A stretch of DNA of 64,000 nucleotides from Odobenus rosmarus divergens (GCF_000321225.1 NW_004451008.1:1724040-1788039), one strand, 5' to 3'. Positions 44,985 through 57,294 are shown, counted from the stretch's first letter. Made by a program: numbers and translations. Notes: generated by a model from the letters alone, not told the origin.

Positions 44985-46850
44985 TACTCATTTACTTGGT
45001 TCTAGAGAAGAATACCTTAGCAACGTCAGTCAGGTGAATTTGTCTACTGGAATGACATTTGTTCTGAGGCCAGAATGACAAGATGAAGTAGCCATTGGAG
45101 ATCTGGAAGAAGATCATCCAAACAGAAGGAAAAGCAAGTGCAAAGTTCCTCAGATTGGAAAATATTGGCAGATTTGAGGAAAAAAAGCCACAAAATGTGA
45201 ACGTTGTGGATGAAATATTCACAAAATGTAAACACTGTGGATGAAGCCAAGAGTGAAGGGAGATGATGCTGGACAAGTAGCGAAGGGCCAGCCCCTATAG
45301 AGTTTTATACTCATGGTAAGAGAGTTTAGCAGACAGGTGACATTATAACTTATGGTCTTAGAAACATTATTCTGGCTACTACGTGAAAGGTGAGTATAGG
45401 GGGAAAAAATCTGGACATGAACAATGTGATGATAGCTTGAAATAAAATGGCTAGCAGTAGAGATGATGAAAAATAATCTAAATTGGCATATATTTTAGAT
45501 GTAAGGTCAATAGGACTTGCTGATGGATTAAACATGGGGTTTAAGGGAAATAAAAATAAATTAGAATGACACAGGTATATTCTCTGAACAAATACGTGGG
45601 TGATTCAGGACAACTTACTCAAGCGAAGACTTGGGGAGGAGGAATTGGATGTGGGGGAAGGGTACATCAGTTGTTTGGTTTGGGTGGTAGCTTGTGTGAA
45701 ATGCCTGTTAGATATACAATTCTAGTTATCAAGTCTGGAACTCAAGGGAGAAGTCAGGTGGAAATAGAGATTTGGAGTTATCTGCATATAGATGGTGTAT
45801 TACAGCCATGAGACCCAATGAGTTCATCTGGGAAGAGTTTAGACAGAACAGAGACAAGAACCACAGAGCACTCCAAAATTTGATGTAGAGGAGGAAGAGC
45901 CAGACAAGGAGACAGGAGGGTAAGGTCAAACCAGGGGAGAGTGGAATCACAAAAGCCCAGAGAAAAACTTGTTCAAAAACGTACCAGGGATCGACCATGT
46001 CCAATTCTAAACAGTCCAGTGAGTTGAGTCCAGGTGAGTTTTAGAAACAGGTAGATCATTGGTGACCTTGATAAGGGCTGCTTAAGTGGAGTTATAGGAT
46101 CTGGAAAAAAAAATGGAAACAGAGTTGAGGTGAGGAGAGGAGCTGAAGAAGAGGAGACAGGGAAAGTAGATCTTATTTTTGAAGTTTTTATAAAGGCATC
46201 AAAGAAAGGGGTGGAAGTCAAGGAAGACAAGCAGGGCCAAGGGAGAGTTGTTTTTTGATGGTTACTATACAGGCATCTTTGTAGGTTGATGAGATGGATG
46301 TAACAGGACAAGGGAAAATGGTGTTGCTGGAGAGAAGTAAGTAAAAGGAGGTAGAATCCAGAAGACAAGTGGAAGAATCACCTTGATTTAGAAACAGCAA
46401 CACTACCTGTGGGAGGCAGTATATGGAGGTACAGATGCAGGTAGGTAAAGACGGTGGTGGTGGAAAGATGGAATAACTGTCTTCGAATAACAAGGAGAGT
46501 CGTCATCCTGGAAGATGGAAAGGGTAAAGCATGGTGGAGATTTAGGGAGGAAGGGAAAGGTGTAAAAGTGTTGATTCAGAGACTGAAAAAGCAAATTTGC
46601 TAGAAGCATTACAGGGCCCTTCAGGCGGGCCCATTTGAGTGCGGCAGTCTTAAAGTAAGCGGCTTCCAGTGTGGTGTACAATGTTTAACAACATTTTGCT
46701 GCTTAGATACAAGCAAAGGAGGAGAGGGTGGTTACATTTCACCAGGACTGGAGCTTGGCCCATTGAAGGGGAAAGCGGCAAGAGAATTTAGCGTATTGGC
46801 AAGAGAATAGTTCTGGTAGAGCAGCGGGAGGTAGGGTCGTATTAGGGGCT
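44985..46850 (-). mobile_element. LINE L2 ORF2 remnant (reverse transcriptase to C-terminus)
   Basis: Minus-strand translation across several frames keeps L2/CR1-clade features in the right order. Around 46220-46430 is a segment like the start of the RT domain (STCLLDS, AYKDACI-like SSTYKDACI). At about 45765-45790 lies HHLYADNSK, the degraded RT catalytic YADD box. Near 45350-45450 is a segment ending in VVARIMFL. Around 45060-45190 lies LRNFALAFPSVW followed by QISNGYFILSF, the conserved C-terminus. Frames shift repeatedly and stops are present, and YADD reads YADN, so it is inactive. A 31-base tandem duplication sits at 45189-45247. Confidence 0.82.
45189..45247 (-). repeat. 31-bp tandem duplication inside L2
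   Basis: 'cacaaaatgtgaacgttgtg' and 'cacaaaatgtaaacactgtg', each followed by 'gatgaa', repeat with a 31-base period. The copies differ at a few positions, so the duplication is not recent. It lengthens the L2 C-terminal reading by about ten codons. Confidence 0.8.
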
Positions 46851-47570
46851 AAGGCTGGTCAGTAACACAACCTCACTGGACTCCACCTAACTCCAAATCA
46901 TCTGCCAGAATGATCAGAACAACAAGAGTGGCCCTTCCTCCAGAAAGGGAGCTTGCCACTGACTTGTTTTTGCCACATCTAGAATCCCCCCTTTCGGGTG
47001 ATGTTGAATGTTGGGCGCCAAATTGGGTGGCAGAGGCACTCCCGAGCACAAAGGAAGACATATTCCCTGGTAACCAAGTGTCTCGGCAGTGCTTAGACCT
47101 AGGGTACAGTGTGGTCAGAGGGAAACCAGCTCAGACCTGCAGACAGAAGATCTGCTTGTTGGTCAGCATCTGTCCACCCTACCAGGTGAAAAGGCTCCCC
47201 CCACCCCCACTCTGAGGCTCTGATCCCACTCATCAGAACGCTGGCCTTGCCTAAATGACTGATGAGATGGTGACTGTAAGACCATCTCCAGTGTAAGGCA
47301 TTCTGGAGACAGGAGAAATCACATTGTTACTAAGATTCTGTAAATTGGTCTGCAAATACAGGTCACCATGGCTTGTAAGCAATTTGCCTTAGAACTGGAA
47401 ACTGACAAAATGCTTACAATGAAAGGCAAGTGTGTTTCAAAACAGAAGCAATGGGAAGCAACCCTCTTTCTTTTTTGTGCAACATCCTATGAACTCGTGG
47501 CTCTCACAGCTCAGGATGTTGCTGCGGCCCCCAGCCCAGTGTGTTCAGAACCGCACAGCACTAATTCCTG
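46851..47570. other. Unassigned sequence
   Basis: A + strand open stretch of about 100 codons (46910-47215) has no recognisable domain. No repeat family identified. Confidence 0.4.
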
Positions 47571-47574
47571 AGTC

Positions 47575-47685
47575 AGTCTGTGGTCCCGAGTTAGTGACTT
47601 AACCTTTTGGTAACTCAGTCACCTTCTCTGTACAGTGGGAAGAATTGTACCACCCCCTACTCGGCTTACAGAGACATCAGGAAGA
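47575..47685 (+). repeat. MIR SINE fragment
   Basis: 'gtggtcccgagttagtgact', 'taaccttttggtaactcagt' and 'caccttctctgtacagtggg' fit the MIR core. It directly precedes the GAAA tract. Confidence 0.5.
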
Positions 47686-47696
47686 TTCGATTTTTT

Positions 47697-47722
47697 GAAA
47701 AAAAAAAGAAAAAAAGAAAGGA

Positions 47723-47770
<48 letters not shown>

Positions 47771-47905
47771 GAAAGAAAGAAAGAAAAGGAAAGAAAGAAG
47801 GAAAGAAAGAGAAAGAAAGAAAGAAAGAAGAAAGAAAGAAAGAAAGAAGAAAGAGAAAGAAAGAAAGAAAGAAAGAAAAAGAAAGAGAAAGAAAGAAAGA
47901 AAGAA

Positions 47906-47957
<52 letters not shown>

Positions 47958-48000
47958 AAAGAAAGAAAGAAAGAAAGAGAAAAAGAAAGAAAGAAAGAAA
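47697..48000 (+). repeat. (GAAA)n homopurine tract
   Basis: All 304 bases are A or G, mostly GAAA with GAAAA, GGAAA and GAGAAA variants. The long open frames on both strands (K/E/R-rich forward, S/F/L-rich reverse) are artefacts of the repeat. The assembled length may be unreliable. Confidence 0.96.
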
Positions 48001-48009
48001 TCAAATAAC

Positions 48010-49550
48010 TGGAAAGTACTCGGTTACTTAGGCTGGTATAAATGTGAAGTGTCACTATTATTAAGTGTGAGGCAATACTTCCCACCCTCAGCGTGTCTCA
48101 GGGCTACACAGTGAGCTGTGTGACAGGCTATTTTTAAATCCTCATCTCTGGAAGCATATGGTCCCGCACAGTGCCAAAAAGAGAAAACTGACCTGCTTCT
48201 TGTTTGTTTGCTTGTGTGTTTTGACATGATGGAGCATTTTCTACGTTCTGGTAAAGACTCTCTTTTCTACTCTGAACTTTTAAAGCGGGTGCTAAAGTTT
48301 TGCTATAACACAGCCTGAAACAGGCATGGCCATGTAAATCGCTTAGGCAACAAGGAAGACCATCCTAAGACAATGGTGTGTTTATACAGATCTCCTTCCC
48401 TCGGGATCAGTTAAGAAGTTTCAGGGTTTGCCTGGTTGTTGATTACTATTGTTATCTCTTGTGGTTTTGTATCTTATTAATATCAACCTCTACTGACTGA
48501 AGCCCTTGTGTGCCTCGGATATACACTCGGTCCATCATAAGCTTCATTTTTGCCAACCCCTCCAACTGACCTGACTCCGCTCGCTCTATTTGCAATTTGG
48601 CAAGGCTGTTCTGAGTCTGGTCAAACATCTCACTCATCAGATTTGATTTCTGACACCAAATCCCTGGAAGATATCCAGCTGATGAGTTCAAAAAGAGATG
48701 AAAATACCTATTTCACAAGTTCATGGGACCTGACTTTTGTGCAAGGCGCCCCCCCACACAAAAAAATCCCACAGTTTACTTTCTTAAAGTAAAAAAAGAA
48801 GGATAAGAAGGATCCCACAATTGAGTCTTATTTATTAATTTATTTATGTAATTTTTTTTTCCTGTAAGATCCAGAATCCAACTCTGTTGTCTTTGGGGCA
48901 AGTGATAAATAAAAATGGAAATGATGAAATTTTCCAGCACTTTAGTTAGCCAGTGTAAAAGGTAATTTATAAATGAGGTTGATGAGATGCATTTGGGAAG
49001 AGAGGGCCCACATCTTCAATTAAATGGCTGAATCCAGAAGATGTAAAAGGACTTTTAAATGTTCTGTGTGACCCTGGGGCCCAATGAGAAAGCCAGTCAG
49101 GGAAATTCATAAAAGTTCCAAATAAAAATATTGTGAAGCTCAAGACATATCCAGTCCTGGAAAGGTCTTCTTCAAGTAGTAATGAACTCCCTTGATAGAG
49201 AGGTTTGAGAAGAAGAGAAATGAGCATTTTCTGGGGATACTGGAGCAGAAATTCTGACATTGACCACCATGTGACCAGTTAACCCTTAAGGTCTTCTCTG
49301 ACTCTGAAAAACCTGTCATTCTATGGATTAGCCAGCAACTTCACATCCTTTTTGATAGGTATACAAATAGACACTGTGAGACCAATTTGGGTTTTCAAAA
49401 ATCTTCCAGTGTACATATAAAGACACTCCCATTTTTTGCCCTTCCTTGCCCAATTTAACTCAAATCCTAACGTTTAGACATCAAGAGAGGAGAAAGGGTT
49501 AATAACATGACTTGTCCTCCCTCTACAAACAGAAGTACCTTTCACTTACA
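48010..49550. other. Unassigned sequence
   Basis: No gene recognised. Frames are short and no repeat body can be named. An A-rich patch at 48788-48800 and an AT-rich patch at 48828-48862 are the only notable composition changes. Confidence 0.45.
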
Positions 49551-49839
49551 TGCATTTTTCTTTCTCTTACCATTTCCATTGGTCTGGTGCAGAAGCACAC
49601 CACCCCCCTGCTGTAGCCCTCTTCCCCCCTCTGTCTCCTGACAAGTCCATCCTTCATATGTGAGGCCTCCCCAGTCATCATAACCTATGGTTGGTCTGCA
49701 AATTGCTCTGACTTTCCCTTTCCCATGACTCTCCTCAAATTCTTAGATCCATAACTCCAGCTCGACTGGGAGTTCCAGCTCCAAGTAGATTGATCTACCA
49801 AGAAAACCCTCCACTAGGTGACTCAGTGGCACCACACGC

Positions 49840-50125
49840 ATAAAGACCTTCTCCGTCTTCTCTGTCTACTTCATCACCCAGCTCAAGCCTCACCTCCTCC
49901 AAGAGGCATTCCCAATTCTGCAGCCTGTTCATGATTTCCCCCTTCTCTACTCTCCTAGAGGTATCAGAGTCATTAGCTACCACTGAAGTTGTTAAATACA
50001 ACTTGGCATCTCTGTTTTGTTTGGGTGTGTCCTCGTTCCCCAACCCAGGAGGGGAAAGGACCATTTCTTATATTTCTTCTATAACCCACCTGGTGCCTAA
50101 CACACTGTTGGGAGCAGAGTGGTAG
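49840..50125 (+). repeat. LINE L2 3' portion
   Basis: 'cccagctcaagcctcacctc', 'ctccaagaggcattcccaat' and 'gaccatttcttatatttctt' then 'acctggtgcctaacacactg' follow the forward L2 C-terminus and 3' UTR. Confidence 0.6.
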
Positions 50126-50149
50126 CAACAACCTTTCACCCTCATGGCA

Positions 50150-50310
50150 GGCTTTAGAGTTGAAACAGCACTTCCCCACAGCATTCACTGGATGCTCACA
50201 GCAACTAGGTGAGGTCCACCAGGCAGATAATGGATAGTCTCATACGGGTGGGAAAACTGAGGTGTGGAGAGCTCAGGGTGAGAATTTCTAGGTCAGTACT
50301 CCCTTAATCA
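50150..50310 (-). repeat. MIR SINE
   Basis: 'cactggatgctcacagcaac', 'taggtgaggtccaccaggca' and 'gggtgggaaaactgaggtgt' are the reversed MIR 3' half and core. Confidence 0.55.
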
Positions 50311-50955
50311 TAACTATTAGGTGAGAAAATAAATGAACAGCTCTTGCAGTTCAAAAATTTGTGGGTAGCCAAAGGGAAGTGACCATGTATTTGGCAAATG
50401 TCCCATTCTGTTGATGTAGGCTGACCTCCAAAATAGGCCGAAGAATCCACTTTGCCTGGATGGACTCAGTTGGAAAGACAAATGGCCCATGTCTCTTTGA
50501 CTTTTGTTCATGTTCTGCCAATGAGAAGAGATTGCAGTGAGAACCACGAGTGTTTTGGTATGTGTTTGCATGGGAGCCTAAATGGAAACCAGCAACCTCA
50601 GACATTGCTCTGGGAAACCTCTGGGCCTGCCCACCTTGAGACTCCTAGGGCCTTGTGACCAAGGCAGACAGAAGAGACCTGTCTGGAAGAGGCCTCAAGG
50701 ACCAAATGATCCTTAGTGCCCTTTATTTCTTTAACGACTAAATTCACCCAATCACATTTAAATAAATTTTAGAAGTCTTTGGGAAATGTGTTCCCGTTCC
50801 TCCAGAAATTGCCTCTGAATTTTCTAGTAAAAAGTATTCAAGCTTTGTTCAGCCAAGTTCCCTTCCCCTTCCTTTCTTTGACAATAAAAGCAACTTTGGC
50901 TCCAATGCTCAGATCCAGCAGGTGTTGGATGACACATGTTCTGTGATAAATGTAG

Positions 50956-50983
50956 GAAAGTAGACTCCTTTCCTTGCACGGGA
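50956..50983 (+). repeat. 28-bp direct repeat, copy 1
   Basis: Bases 50956-50983 (gaaagtagactcctttcctt and the next eight) are identical to 52811-52838. Neither copy lies in a repeat I recognise, and the flanking sequences differ. Confidence 0.85.
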
Positions 50984-51189
50984 ATGAACTTATAAGTTCA
51001 TTCAAGCTAGCTCCCATTGCTCTTAAGGCACCACCACTGGCTGTATAGCCATAAAACTGTCCGTGAAAACCAGTAACCCAAGATATTCCATAAGGATCTA
51101 TGCTTTTTTCTTTCTTCTTTTAGATTCTCTGTGTTCTCTCCACACATGTTGTAATGGAGATAGGAGACAGGAGAAGTCAGGAAACGGGT

Positions 51190-51325
51190 GCTTGAATCCT
51201 GATTTTGCCCCACGCTGGCTCTGTGACCCTGATGAAGTCACCTCTGGGCTCTAAGCCTTAGGTTGCTCTTCAGTACAATGAGGGGGTGAGAGCAGTGACT
51301 GCCAAGGTCTCGGTAAGTTCTGACC
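51190..51325 (+). repeat. MIR SINE
   Basis: 'tgcttgaatcctgattttgc', 'ggctctgtgaccctgatgaa' and 'gtcacctctgggctctaagc' match MIR 5' half and core. Confidence 0.75.
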
Positions 51326-51934
51326 GGTCCTGACAAGAGGACAAAGTGGTGGGGGGAAAAAAGCAATTTCAATCAAGTCGAAACACATACTTGCCTTTCC
51401 TCACCCAGGATATGCTTTACATAACTGAATTTGCTTCCTTTTTTACTGGCTCATTCTCTAGTCAGGAACAGGGGAGAAACCCTGCCCACACAGCTTGGAG
51501 AGGTCGGACGTGTGGGAATACAGGTGGGGAGGGGGCTATGCTGCCGAGTCAAGGGGGTGCAGACATCACTAATACTTTCACTTCATCACACTTCTTAGTT
51601 CTGGGATCATATTATATTAGAATTATAGGACCTTCAGTGTACTTAAACTCTAACAACCTACAGGAGAACTCTTAAGAAATTTGCAATCCCACGATTGCTT
51701 CTGAAAAGGCGTTTAGGAACTAATTCTACTAATTGGATTATATTCTGGGGTGGGGGGGGTGAAGACAAGTTTTCACATCAAGAAGAAAAACAATGTGCCC
51801 TTGATATTAATTCCCCCAAAACTTTCAACTAGCCCATGTAGAACTATACTGAAGGTCTTTCCACACATTGTAGTTTATATCAAAAAAAGTTCACATGCAT
51901 TATATCACTTGACCTTTGAAAGAGCCTACTGAAA

Positions 51935-52095
51935 GAAAGCATTTGTTACTGTCTCCATTTTATAGGTGAAGAAACGGAGGCCCCAACAGGTCTAGCAACT
52001 CGTTCATGTATTCAAATCCTCGGTGGCAAAGTTTAGAGTTAACCCAGATCCCCTGCCTCCTGATGTGGAATCCTCTCTGCTACCATGCTCTAAGA
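51935..52095 (-). repeat. MIR SINE
   Basis: 'ctccattttataggtgaaga', 'aacggaggccccaacaggtc' and 'agttaacccagatcccctgc' fit the reversed MIR. Confidence 0.7.
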
Positions 52096-52810
52096 CACTC
52101 TTCTGCACTGTCCCACAGGGAGCTCTTTCTGGCCTCAAGCACAGAGGTGAGTAATTATCTACAAGCCTGGAGCAGGGATTTGGCTTTGTTCTCCAAAGGG
52201 CTGATACAGAATCACAGGTATCAGAGCAAAGATCCCCCTGCATATCATCCAAGCCTTTTTCTTCAGCTGAGTACCTCTCTGGTACTCCAGCCCTCTGATA
52301 GTCTCGCACAAGTTGCCACAAAATCAGCCCTGAAATCCTTTCATTCCCATCTTAGAGTCTTTGGTATTGAAGATCAAAGTGAGTCAGCAGATTAATCACC
52401 AAATAGAAGATCAAGAATCATGTTTTCAAGTCACTTAAGAGTCCTACGGGTCAGGATTGGAACAGTCAACTTTGACCTCAGCTTCTTCAGTGACTTCCAT
52501 TAACCAGCCTCACCAATATAATAGAGAGGGGCTGAGGCAGAAAGAAATGTGACTGCCCATGAGTCATTCATTCTTGACCTTCGGCATGTTTTGAAAATGT
52601 GTTGTGAAATGCTTACCAATCAATAATTCCATCACTGGGCAGTAGAGAAGTTGCGAGTTGTGCAACAGGGGAAGTAGGGCATTGATGCCCGTCACTTAGG
52701 AGGCCCCAAAGTCCTGCTGAGGGCAGGACTTACAGCAGGACCCAAAGACACAGGGTCCCCATAAACGTTTTTAAAGGAATCAAAGGCAGAACCAAGGACA
52801 AAAGGGGAGT

Positions 52811-52838
52811 GAAAGTAGACTCCTTTCCTTGCACGGGA
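52811..52838 (+). repeat. 28-bp direct repeat, copy 2
   Basis: Perfect match to 50956-50983 in the same orientation, 1,855 bases downstream. Confidence 0.85.
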
Positions 52839-53044
52839 TCAGTAAAGTGAAGCCAGCAATTATTTTCAGACTCTCCCAAGCTAACGTGTCTGTCCTTTTC
52901 TGTGAAGGGTTAGGACAAAGGTTATACCCCAGGCTGCTGCTAGGCATCCCTTCTCTTTGCCCCAGACAGTAACCCGAGCTGTAAGTATTATAAGTGTTAA
53001 GAGAGTGAAGGAGGGACCCCGTACAAGGGGAAAGATTACAAAAT

Positions 53045-53255
53045 AAGGAGGCAGAAGACCCAGTCCAAACCCCTGGCTGCCACTTGCTAAGCCTATGATT
53101 CTGGGAGCGGTCACATCGTTTGTCAGGTCTTCGGGCTCTTCCTCTCTAACAAGAGGAGAAGGCAGCTGTCCCCTCGACCACACAGAGCGCAGACGTGATT
53201 AGGGATGTGAAAACACTTTGCAAACTATACAAATCTGAGAACCTATTAGTAGAAA
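53045..53255 (+). repeat. MIR3-type SINE
   Basis: 'ggcagaagacccagtccaaa', 'cccctggctgccacttgcta' and 'gatgtgaaaacactttgcaa' then 'actatacaaat' follow MIR3, including its typical tail. Confidence 0.65.
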
Positions 53256-53959
53256 CCCATTCATCTGATTTTTCAAGCTCAGACAGAAAGAGCCTCCTAT
53301 TTAAGGAATGTCATGATCCCATGAATGGGGTATGACTTGTGGTTAGAAGAAAAATCCACACTGAAGATGGTCCCACGCAGATGACAGAGGAGAACTTTTG
53401 AACTTCTAGTTTGAGTCAAGTCACTGTTAGCTCTAAGCAGTGATATGCTGGTAAGTGTTTAATGACTGGTTCTCTGGGATGGAAAAGCCCTGAATTGTAG
53501 CATTTGCTGATTTCCATGGTGTAAATTCTTGCACCATGGCTGATTTCAAGGTAGCAAGGTGACATCACTAAGCCATGAAGTAAAGAAGAGATGCTCACAA
53601 CTGGCTTTCACTAATCGGCGCAAGCCAGCTGCAGCACACCACAGAAACATTGCTGACTGCTTAGATCAGTTTGATGAACTTGGGAAGCCTTCTTGACCCA
53701 TGGGACTAAAGTTTTAACAAAGCCACAGAGTCTGCTCCTCCAATAATTAAAAAAAAATGGGAATTCTTATTTTTATTTAAATTCATACTTGGCATTTTTA
53801 TAGTTTTATAGCAAATCACAATCATAAATTTCTTTATGGACATTTGTTGAGCCCTCAAACATGGTTGTATCATTCTTAGTAATGTTCCTCAACTTTCAAA
53901 TCTGATAACATAAGAGATCAGCAAGCAAGGCGGAATGGAATGTAGCCTAAAACAGAGTG

Positions 53960-54175
53960 AACAAGTGGTAGCAGTTCCATCTGTATGAACTTGGACAAGT
54001 CACCTTGCTGCCTTCTCTGAGTCTCAAGTTTCTGCATCTGTAAAATGGGAATAACCCTGCTTCACAGGACTATTGGGAGATCACAGAAGATAATGCAATT
54101 CAAGACTTTTGAGAACAGCAAAATCCTACTTGGCCATGAATGATTATTATTTATTTCAAATAGTGATGGCTAGAC
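53960..54175 (+). repeat. MIR SINE
   Basis: 'gaacttggacaagtcacctt', 'ctctgagtctcaagtttctg', 'catctgtaaaatgggaataa' and 'ccctgcttcacaggactatt' are in MIR order. Confidence 0.85.
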
Positions 54176-54567
54176 ATTATTATTCATAATAATTACCAAC
54201 CTACGCTGTGTTGGCCAAGTCCTGCACAGGAACTAGCACCCTCCATCTGGACACCCTCTCGGTGTCTTTGCCAAGGAAAGCCACACTCAGGTGGGGCCTG
54301 TGTGGCATGAGAATGCCCCCCCCCCAGGCTCTGGGGTCTCTCGCTCTATGGCACCAGGCCTAGGAGCATTGGAAACTTGTTGTGCCCACAAAGCTCCACA
54401 CCTAAATGGCCCATGGAGGTTAAATGCAAGATCGAGCCCAGGTTCTGCCAATGTAGAACTGTCACAGTACCGAGGAGCTAGGCAACGGGGCCTGCTGGAA
54501 AAATTTCCCCAGCCAACTTTGGGAATATCTTTGAGGCAGGGGTATTTTGAGGGGAGGGGGGGTGTTG

Positions 54568-54612
54568 AGGAATCTGCATTTTAAACAAGTGCCCCCATTA
54601 ATTCAGGTGCAC
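54568..54612 (+). mobile_element. MER5-type fragment
   Basis: 'ggaatctgcattttaaacaa' then 'gtgcccccattaattcaggt' resembles the middle of MER5A. Short and uncertain. Confidence 0.4.
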
Positions 54613-55084
54613 TTGACAAAAACTCTCTATGATGTGAAACTTGATGGAGGGAAGCAAAGAAAGAGTTCTCCATTGATGGCGTGTCAGGTGCTTGATAGAA
54701 AGCAATCTCTCTTAAAGGAAACCCTGGGTGTGCAGGGGAACACCCTTATAATCCATTTCTTGGTTAGGCTTCTTCTTTGCCTTAATATAATATTATTGTG
54801 TACCCCCCCAACACACACACAGGATGGTCAAGATATGTAGGTCGCCAGGTCAGGCACACAGTAGGTCATCCACTGAGGACTTTGCAACAGCAAAATCATT
54901 CATTGTTTGCCTCCAGATCCTACCAAAGATTACTGCAGAGAGACCGATGATCTCAGAGAGATTTATCTAAAGCTCAGTCTATGGACGTGCTCCTCCAGAT
55001 ATCTTAAAGGAAGTTCCGATGATCCCTGCATCACTAGTCAACATATCCCAGACCCTACCTCAGGGCTCTATTTTTCCCTCCACC

Positions 55085-56015
55085 CTTTTGGTCAACAACT
55101 ACTCATCAGACTCCAACTATATCAGGCACATGTACAGAACCTAGGTAATCTAGGATGAGTGGGATTCCATTTCTGTCGTTAAGGAGCTGATATTCTTAGA
55201 GGACTCAGGAACTAAGCAGTTACAGCAGTGCATGGTAAGTATAAGTGAGATATCCCAGGTACTAAGGGATGCAGAAGGGGCAGAACCTAACCATGGGGAG
55301 TATTAAAAGGGGATCAGAAAAGCTTCCCAGAATGGAGGACACCAGGTTTTCAAAGAAGGGGGGATTTCTGGGAAGGAGGAAGAGCCTGTGCCAAGCATAG
55401 AGAAGGGAATGGGGGGTGGTGTCCTGAGGGAACAAGCAGCCTGTGTTAGAGACTGTGTACGAAGTGTGGCAGCAGCTGGGGCTGGAAAGTAAACAGCATG
55501 TGAAAGCCCTCATCGGCCATGTCAGGAGTTTAGGCTTCAGTTTGAAGACAAAGTGCAGCCTTGGCAAGGCTTTGAGAAAGATTAGGTTTGCATTTTTTAT
55601 ACATCAGTCTCTAGACAAGCAGTGTGGAGAACAGGTTGGAATAAGAAGAAGGCAAGTTAAGAAGCCATTGCAACAGCTCAGGTGAGAGATGGGGTGCCGT
55701 GGCCCAAAATAGTGGTGTTGGAAGTGGGGAGAAAGGGAGGGATTTCAATAAAATCAAGGACACAGAGTCCCCAGGATTGACTGGGCAAGGGCTAGAGGTT
55801 GGGGTAGGGGTCGTCTAAACAAGCTGCCATTTGTCTGGCAAGGGCAGCTTGTATATGTGACGCTTTGACAGAGGTACTGAACACAGGGGGATGAACTTAT
55901 TTCAGAAAGAAGTTAACAAGTTCAGTATGGAATATGTTCAGGTGACTGGAATATCTAGGTGAAGAAATTTCATCAGTATTTATGATGAGCCTGGAGTTCA
56001 AAAGGGAAAATGAGA
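55085..56015 (-). repeat. LINE L2, 3' UTR to C-terminal coding region
   Basis: The left end is the reversed terminus ('ctccaactatatcaggcaca', 'taaggagctgatattcttag'). It continues through 'aagcttcccagaatggagga', 'gccatgtcaggagtttaggc', 'agccattgcaacagctcagg' and 'gagcctggagttcaaaaggg', all in reversed L2 order. No intact frame. Confidence 0.62.
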
Positions 56016-56609
56016 TGGAACTTTAAGAACTTTCCTGCATTTGTTGTAAAACTCTTGCTATAGCCATATTCATTACCCCTGAGGGTCACCCAGTATTAAA
56101 TTCCTTTTCAAAATTGATACCAGAAGAAAAAATTCCATCAGGACACCCCCTTCAATCAGAAAAATAAAATTATATGAGTCATCATGTTTACTTTTTTGTC
56201 CTGCCTGCCCGGAAGCTCAGAGTTCTATTAATGTTCAACTGCGATAACTATACGAAGTCTTATAAAGAACATATTTGCTTTCTTACCATTCTTATGGCTT
56301 TCATTTTTGATTTACAATATACCATTCTCAGTGTATGTCCCATATTATAAGTTGCCTCTACTTCTCTTTGGAAGTAAAAAGTATGTTTTCACCAAGGCTG
56401 GGCCCTATCTACTTCCCAAACATGTTTTAAGCTCCTGAATAGGAGTTTTTCTTTACAGTCTATGAGAGTTAACTATTTCCCCCAGGCACAAGAAAGAAAA
56501 CAACAACAAAAAAGCCCTCTTCAGAAAGGGAATTGATCCTCAGGGACCAGTTAGAGCCAAGGGGGCCAGAAGCTTACAGATCATTACAGAAAGCTAGAGC
56601 CATTGATTC

Positions 56610-56840
56610 AAAAAGAGCATCCCAGGGGCACCTGGGTGGCTCAGTCAGTTAAGCGTCTGCCTTTGGCTCAGGTCATGATCCTAGGGTCTTGGAATCGAGC
56701 CCTGCAGCGGGCTCCCTGCTCAGTGGAAGAGTCTTCTCCCCTTCCCTCTGCCCCTAATCCCGGCTCATGCTCTCTCTCACTCGCTCATTCTTTCTCTCAA
56801 ATAAGTAAATGAAATCTTTAAAAATAAAAAAAGAGCATCC
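56610..56840 (+). mobile_element. Can-SINE with TSDs
   Basis: The body (56623-56827) has 'ggggcacctgggtggctcag', 'tcagttaagcgtctgccttt', 'gtcttggaatcgagccctgc', a CT-rich part and 'caaataagtaaatgaaatct'. A 13-bp TSD (aaaaagagcatcc) lies at 56610-56622 and 56828-56840. Confidence 0.96.
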
Positions 56841-57059
56841 AAAAGCTATGAGGAGCAAAATCTCAGCAGAGGAGTTCCAGCCCAGCCCTCCCCTCCGCCC
56901 CCCGCTTTTCAGCTAAGTAGCACTCTCTACACCCAACATGAGGCAGGGCTACAACAGAAATAGAATCATAGAGGGTTTGGACAAATTCCTTTCAGGTTAT
57001 TAAGGGCTACCTTTAGCCTTTGAGGAAAAAGAATATGTCATGATAATAGCAACTGTTAT

Positions 57060-57155
57060 GTTTTTTAAATGCTCTTACATCATTATCGAACTTAATCCTC
57101 TTTGGTGTTCTGACAGGCAGGTAGGGCAGGAACTGTGGTTATTCACACTTTTACA
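57060..57155 (-). repeat. MIR SINE fragment
   Basis: 'acttaatcctctttggtgtt', 'ctgacaggcaggtagggcag' and 'cacttttacag' recall the reversed MIR 3' half. Confidence 0.45.
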
Positions 57156-57294
57156 GCTATGTGTCCTCTTGCATAATGTTTCTTGGAGCCACTTTTAGGA
57201 AAATAACACAGGGCTGGGCTTACTTCCCTCCACTGACACCATTCACAGTTAAGGCAGGATAATAACAAGAGTAAACATGATGCTCCCTGAATTT

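Noticed and set aside
45729..46493. Minus-strand frames as possible host genes
   Set aside because: They are pieces of the decayed L2 reverse transcriptase, broken by frameshifts.
47607..48114. Open frames of 130-160 codons (K/E/R-rich forward, S/F/L-rich reverse)
   Set aside because: They are translations of the GAAA tract; simple repeats lack stops in several frames.
54291..54584. 97-codon forward frame
   Set aside because: No family, C/G homopolymer runs inside it, and it ends in a MER5-like fragment.
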